64,000 nucleotides of DNA from Apostichopus japonicus (lineage: Eukaryota > Echinodermata > Holothuroidea > Aspidochirotida > Stichopodidae). The notes under the pieces are model-generated. The model ran no database searches and was not told the origin of the DNA. It saw nothing but the letters and a program-made list of their open reading frames with translations. Shown in pieces: positions 59,569-64,000 of the stretch (the first letter of the stretch is position 1; every line of letters begins with the position of its first letter). Position numbers and translations under genes: made by a program. The stretch lies in NCBI RefSeq assembly GCF_037975245.1, contig NC_092565.1, positions 15,343,499 to 15,407,498 of the forward strand, in the 5' to 3' direction.

Positions 59569-60573
59569 CTTCATTTGAAAACAATGACAGTACCCTATAA
59601 AGTAGATTAAAGTTTCTTCAAATTTGCAATGATAATAATATAACATTCTTCGGTATTACAAGATACAATCATTTATCAACGAATCATTGATTTAAGGCAG
59701 GCGATCGGCTATCAGCGAGACACCTATAGTACATGGATATGACTCTTCTATTTCTATCTACAATTACATGTGTCGGAATCGCTAATGTAATACGGCTAGG
59801 GGTGGGGAGGGGGGAGTGGAGAGGAAAGTAAAAGAGTTGGGGATATAACAATGTGTAAGTGTAAATCAACTTACGATATTTCTGTGGCCTGCAAACGTGG
59901 TCGTTAAGCTACGAAAGGAGGGGACTCGGTGTCTGCACCGACATATCATAGGAAAATAGTGAGAATGGCATCAAACCTAGTGCACGATAGTCTTAGGTTA
60001 AACCACAATATATGCCTTTGCCATATTTAACGATCAAATAAATAACCACCGATCTGTTTTCCGCGATCAGAAATGTTCCTGGTCAGAGTCCGTGACATGT
60101 CAACAATCATATACATTATTGTAATATTTTGAACACCAAACTAAATAGTAAGAACTTTCAAGCTTATTATCAAAATAACTCTTCGTTACTATGTCATATG
60201 TCGCTTAATTAACCACTAAAGTTTTAAAGAAATTCTGGTATTTCATCTTTCTCACCTGTCCAAAGTTTGTTAGCTGTTTGTCTTTACAACTCACTAACTG
60301 AAATAGAACAATCAAAGCGAAGAACAATAGAAGTATTTCGACAGGCCTTAGCTGTTTCCCGTGACTGATATCGAATAAGCATTACCTGATAAATTAAAGT
60401 TGGTCTCAAAATGAGTCTATCACGACATGTATATGCTACCAGGCAGCTATACTGTATGACGGTACCTATATGTAGCATCCACTATGGCGGTGTAGAATCC
60501 AATACACTCAGGTGTTTCCAATGCTTAGTGCGACTGTGTCATTCGCAATTCAGTATGGCGTAACTGTAATATG

Positions 60574-61638
60574 TTATTTGCAAAGTAGGTTCTTACAATC
60601 TCGGCAAAACTGCTTGTTGGTAAAGCTGTAGACAAACGGGTTAATTGCGTGGTTTAGTACAGGACAAAGACGCATGACTGACACAATAGTTACAGCAATA
60701 CCATTTGGATTCCAATAATCCGTAAAAGCTTTGAATGAAAACAGAATAATGGAAAGCAACCACGTCACTGAAAAGATCAAAGTTGTCGCCAGTAACATCC
60801 TTGTCATTCGAGATATTACATTTCTCTTTTCAGGCATATCTTGCAATTTCTTGACCTCCCTCTTAATGCTCTGTGGTTCAAGCTGATCAACAATTGGTTT
60901 CTGTTGGTTGTCGCTTGTTGTCGCCTGAGACCGCATTTCTTCATTGCATTTATCACTGCTGCAGGCCCGGTCCTCGCTACATCCTTGGTTTCCAGCACCT
61001 GGTACAGTAATCGTCCCGATAGCCGCCAAGATTTTACGGCTCTGCTTGCGAACTCTTATCCATATCTTTATATAGATCACGGAAAGTATTGGTAGGGCGA
61101 TCAATGGCGTCAGGAACCTCGGCAGTTGAAAGAGGTAGGTGTACCGGTAATCGTTGCCGTGTGGTACACACGCTGTGTAATTAAACCCAAAGTAACGTTG
61201 TACCTTTAAAGTTATAGTAGCCGAATAGACTTCGGGAAGGGCTAGAAGAACAGCAAGGACTACACAAAGGGCTGTTACATTCGCCGCTTTTCGACGAGTC
61301 CAGCGACCGGTGAGAGGTCTACAGATGGCTACGTACCGGTCTGCAGCTACGGCCAAGGTTAGGCCAACAGAAGTGTACCAGCCGACGGATTCCGCTGCAA
61401 TTGTCACCTTACACCCAATAGCGCTTGGGTAGTTCAGTTCAAGAACATAGTAATGTATCGCCAAAGGTGAAACAAAACAAACGTAGAGATCCGCTATGGC
61501 TAAAGCATTGATGAAAAATTGGGCACTTCCGAGGATCTTTCTTCTCTTGTAAACAAATAATATTAATATGTTGCCAGGAATACCGACCAAGGACACAATA
61601 GAACGATATAGCACAACCATCCACGCGTACAGATACAT
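60574..61638 (-). CDS. Class A (rhodopsin-like) G protein-coupled receptor, single exon, orphan
   Basis: 354 residues with seven hydrophobic segments. Family marks: Asn23 in GIPGNILIL (TM1), Asp50 in NALAIADLYV (TM2), Cys76 and Cys157 as the expected TM3-ECL2 disulfide, Asp100-Arg101-Tyr102 at the end of TM3, and NPFVY (333-337) in TM7. The third intracellular loop is long and hydrophilic (about 200-280), and CRDCKNLLC at the C terminus may be palmitoylated. Odd points: TM6 reads SVTWLLS, lacking the CWxP proline; TM4 (about 120-137) has no tryptophan; the extracellular N terminus is only about a dozen residues, with one glycosylation sequon (NYT, ECL2). The ligand cannot be read from the sequence. 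Peptide or melatonin-receptor-like orphan expansions are common in marine invertebrates, which is only a suggestion. Start taken at the first Met before TM1; an upstream exon is possible. Confidence 0.92.
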   Translation of the reverse strand: MYLYAWMVVLYRSIVSLVGIPGNILILFVYKRRKILGSAQFFINALAIADLYVCFVSPLAIHYYVLELNYPSAIGCKVTIAAESVGWYTSVGLTLAVAADRYVAICRPLTGRWTRRKAANVTALCVVLAVLLALPEVYSATITLKVQRYFGFNYTACVPHGNDYRYTYLFQLPRFLTPLIALPILSVIYIKIWIRVRKQSRKILAAIGTITVPGAGNQGCSEDRACSSDKCNEEMRSQATTSDNQQKPIVDQLEPQSIKREVKKLQDMPEKRNVISRMTRMLLATTLIFSVTWLLSIILFSFKAFTDYWNPNGIAVTIVSVMRLCPVLNHAINPFVYSFTNKQFCRDCKNLLCK

Positions 61639-64000
61639 TTTGATAACAAGATATTCAAAAACTGCTCTTAATTAGTTAAAGTTGAGAAAATGTTATAGTA
61701 CGCATCCGATTTTTAACCTATATTCTACCTTATGTAACTAATTGATCAGTCTTTGAAATGCCAAGAAATACATAACATTTTAATTCCACCGAAAGTTTGA
61801 CAATAAGTGATGCATCCGAAATCATTTCTGTCACGGATTTGTTCGAATCTTTGAAATGACATGATTCTACGACAAACCATAACGTACACTGAGAAACGAA
61901 TTCCAAGTTTCATTGAGAATAGACAAGGTTGTCGATGCTTTTTTAAAATACAGGGCAGGCTAATGTCAAAACAAGTATTTTGATTGGTCGAAAGGCAACT
62001 GATCGTGCTTATTAATAACTATCCGCAGGAAATGTTTGTGACGTTGCAGTTTGTACATCAGCCTTTGCAAGCAGATCTCTACAGAGGTCGTACTATACAT
62101 AATCGTTTCATTGGCTTACACACTAAAATTGTTACTTTCAAGGCCCGCCAAAGCAGAGAGAAGTTTTCAAACTGGCATATATTACCCACCAAAATGTCAT
62201 GATGAGCTGAGATTTTGGCCTGTCATGATTGACACTTGCAAAATTTCCATATCATGACAGTTTAGATTTTGAGCTAGAAGAGGAGCAAGTTTAGCACACT
62301 GAACCCCAACCCTTGCATCTGCTCGTTGGGAGTAATATCAACATTAAACCAAAGAATTTTTTTTAATGGTTTATATCACCTAGTTCAAACCTATCTATTT
62401 TCAAACCATCTGGAGTCGAAAACGCATGAGGATTGTCACAAAAGCACAATGGTTAGCCAACTGAGGATTTTGTTTTGAAAATCAGACACGTTTTCGCGTT
62501 TAGTTTTACTTATAATAGGTAACAAACGACAACACGGAAAAAATGGCAGAATTGTCCTTTAACTCATTTTTTTTTAAATAATTGTTCATAACTTATAGAA
62601 ATGTTTGATATTTTGTTTCGCTGCAATCAGTTTTTAAGTGTTAGATATAAAGTCTTTATGAATTTTAGATGTTATGTGAAATGAAAACTAAAACTCTTTG
62701 CAATAATTAAGTTTCCTCCCAGTTTTTGAAAATCCCTACTAACTGGAGATACCCGGTACCTTTATAATGAATATTATATGCACCTCACGCAATTACGTTT
62801 CCCGCGTTTTCGATTTACGTCTTGGGCGAAACTGGTAAGGTTTGAACATTTCTTACCACTCCTTTGTATGCGTTCACATCCTATGAAAATGTCGAAAAAG
62901 ACTGTTCTGTGTGCTCCTGACAATTAATTTGTAAGATTTAGGTTAATGTAAAGTTTGTACATCTATGCATTGTGGGTATTACAATCACTTTCCACGCACA
63001 TATTAATACACACACAAACACGTTGTAATTTGTTTTCTCAAGATTCCATCACAATTACAGCAATATAAGTTCTTTTTCTTTCTTGAAACGGTGAGTCAAG
63101 ATAAAGTCCTTGGAAACGGTTTTTTAAGCAAATGACGTCAGATGCAGACGTATGCCTTTTGTAGAAATCAATGTTTGACATTGACATGTTAAAAAGGACG
63201 TAATATGTTTTAAAAAAAAGTACCGCCTGAAAGATTTGTAACAGGTATTTGCATGTATTATCAGGCAGACCTAATCAAGAAAGTATAGCAATAAGCATAA
63301 AACATCAGCTTCATAACAACAGTTATTACTAGCTCTAATTGTAAATGAAGGTCACAGTAATGCTGAGGTTTTGTGATCAAAGTGATGGAATATTCTCCAT
63401 ATAATCAGGGGCTTGCATTTCATTAGTTATCATAGTGTTATGTCAATGGATGATTATTGCGTAAGATTATAGTACTGAAATACCGAGATAAGCATGTCAA
63501 GTTTACCTGTAATTCCTACAATTACGAACGTATATAGCGTTATTAAGGTCTCCAATCCATGTAAGAGTGAAAAAGATAAAAGCTCTGTACATAAAAGGAA
63601 GCTTGTTGGCAATATCACGAAACAGGATTGTTATAGTTGAGTGCACTTTTATTTGAAAATGCAAGTACTAATTCAGCGTACTTAAAGTTTACAGTATCAA
63701 GAACGAGTACCTCAATTATTTGAGTACTTTTGATTGAGTACTTTACCAACCTTCCACTTATAACTGCTCTTTGATGGTCGTCGCTCGCTGACATCGGTAC
63801 ACCGTATTGTTTGTGGTAATAATTAATAGGCTACTGTAAGCTGTTACTAATTGATCGGTAGGTTAGCATCATATATATCTCCCGGTTCTGACTTGCTCAG
63901 TGATGACTAATTTGTCTCTTTCAGTAATGACTACCTTGGAAGAGTCAGGGCATATGAGGTACACCATATGTATTCTTGTGAACCTCATGTTAGAGAATAT
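61639..64000. other. No gene recognised
   Basis: AT-rich sequence upstream of the GPCR gene, which should contain its promoter. Overlapping short open frames at 61984-62257 (+) have no recognisable domain. Nothing repeat-like stands out. Confidence 0.5.

Larger units (their letters stand above)
54736..60573. other. Intergenic region, no gene recognised
   Basis: About 5.8 kb between THG1L and the GPCR gene. The THG1L promoter and any 5' non-coding exon should be near its left end; a donor-like ctaag|gtaagcc on the minus strand lies at about 55077. A MITE-like terminus (gtggctacgccact) is at about 55674-55687. A G-run (55987-56002) and long AT-rich parts follow. Short open frames at 55613-57481 lack support. 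Confidence 0.45.

Overview
This is an animal nuclear genome window. All recognised genes are split by GT-AG introns, repeats are dense (MITEs, minisatellites, SINEs), and the products are ordinary metazoan housekeeping or receptor proteins. The repeat landscape and exon structure suggest a marine invertebrate, plausibly a deuterostome such as an echinoderm. That placement is inference; nothing here fixes the species.

Genes, left to right. (1) 10538-10734 (-): first coding exon (signal peptide plus EGF-like module) of an attractin-family gene whose other exons I could not find to the left. (2) 16762-33408 (+): a complete NOC3L (nucleolar complex protein 3) gene. I traced 18 coding exons that keep frame throughout and give 901 residues. 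(3) 35818-40539 (-): MRPL43, mitochondrial large-subunit ribosomal protein, 3 exons, 194 residues. (4) 41954-53941 (-): THG1L, tRNA-His guanylyltransferase, 6 exons, 265 residues, catalytic Asp29 and Asp76 present. (5) 60574-61638 (-): a single-exon class A (rhodopsin-like) GPCR of 354 residues. NOC3L and MRPL43 converge; MRPL43, THG1L and the GPCR lie head-to-tail on the minus strand. NOC3L (60S subunit assembly), MRPL43 (mitoribosome) and THG1L (tRNA maturation) all serve translation, but nothing suggests that they are co-regulated.

Mobile DNA. At least five non-autonomous hAT-type families are present. Several copies have perfect 8-bp target-site duplications: 14607-14990, 15327-15982, 26473-27821, 46589-46979 and 54113-54496. 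They are densest at 11.7-16 kb, next to a long pyrimidine tract and an (ATG)n microsatellite. A TA-flanked mariner-like MITE lies in MRPL43 intron 1, and two tRNA-headed SINE copies lie in NOC3L and MRPL43 introns.

Two signals stand out. First, a retroposed element at 17557-17751 begins with the first ~45 nt of U2 snRNA, continues into unrelated hairpin-rich sequence, and is bracketed by a perfect 16-bp target-site duplication: a U2-headed SINE or chimeric retrocopy. Second, a ~50-bp minisatellite in NOC3L has amplified the end of exon 13 together with its 5' splice site, giving about 17 tandem donor-like sites, the second of which would add exactly 17 in-frame residues.

The stretches 1-10 kb, 55-60 kb and 61.7-64 kb hold no gene I can support.
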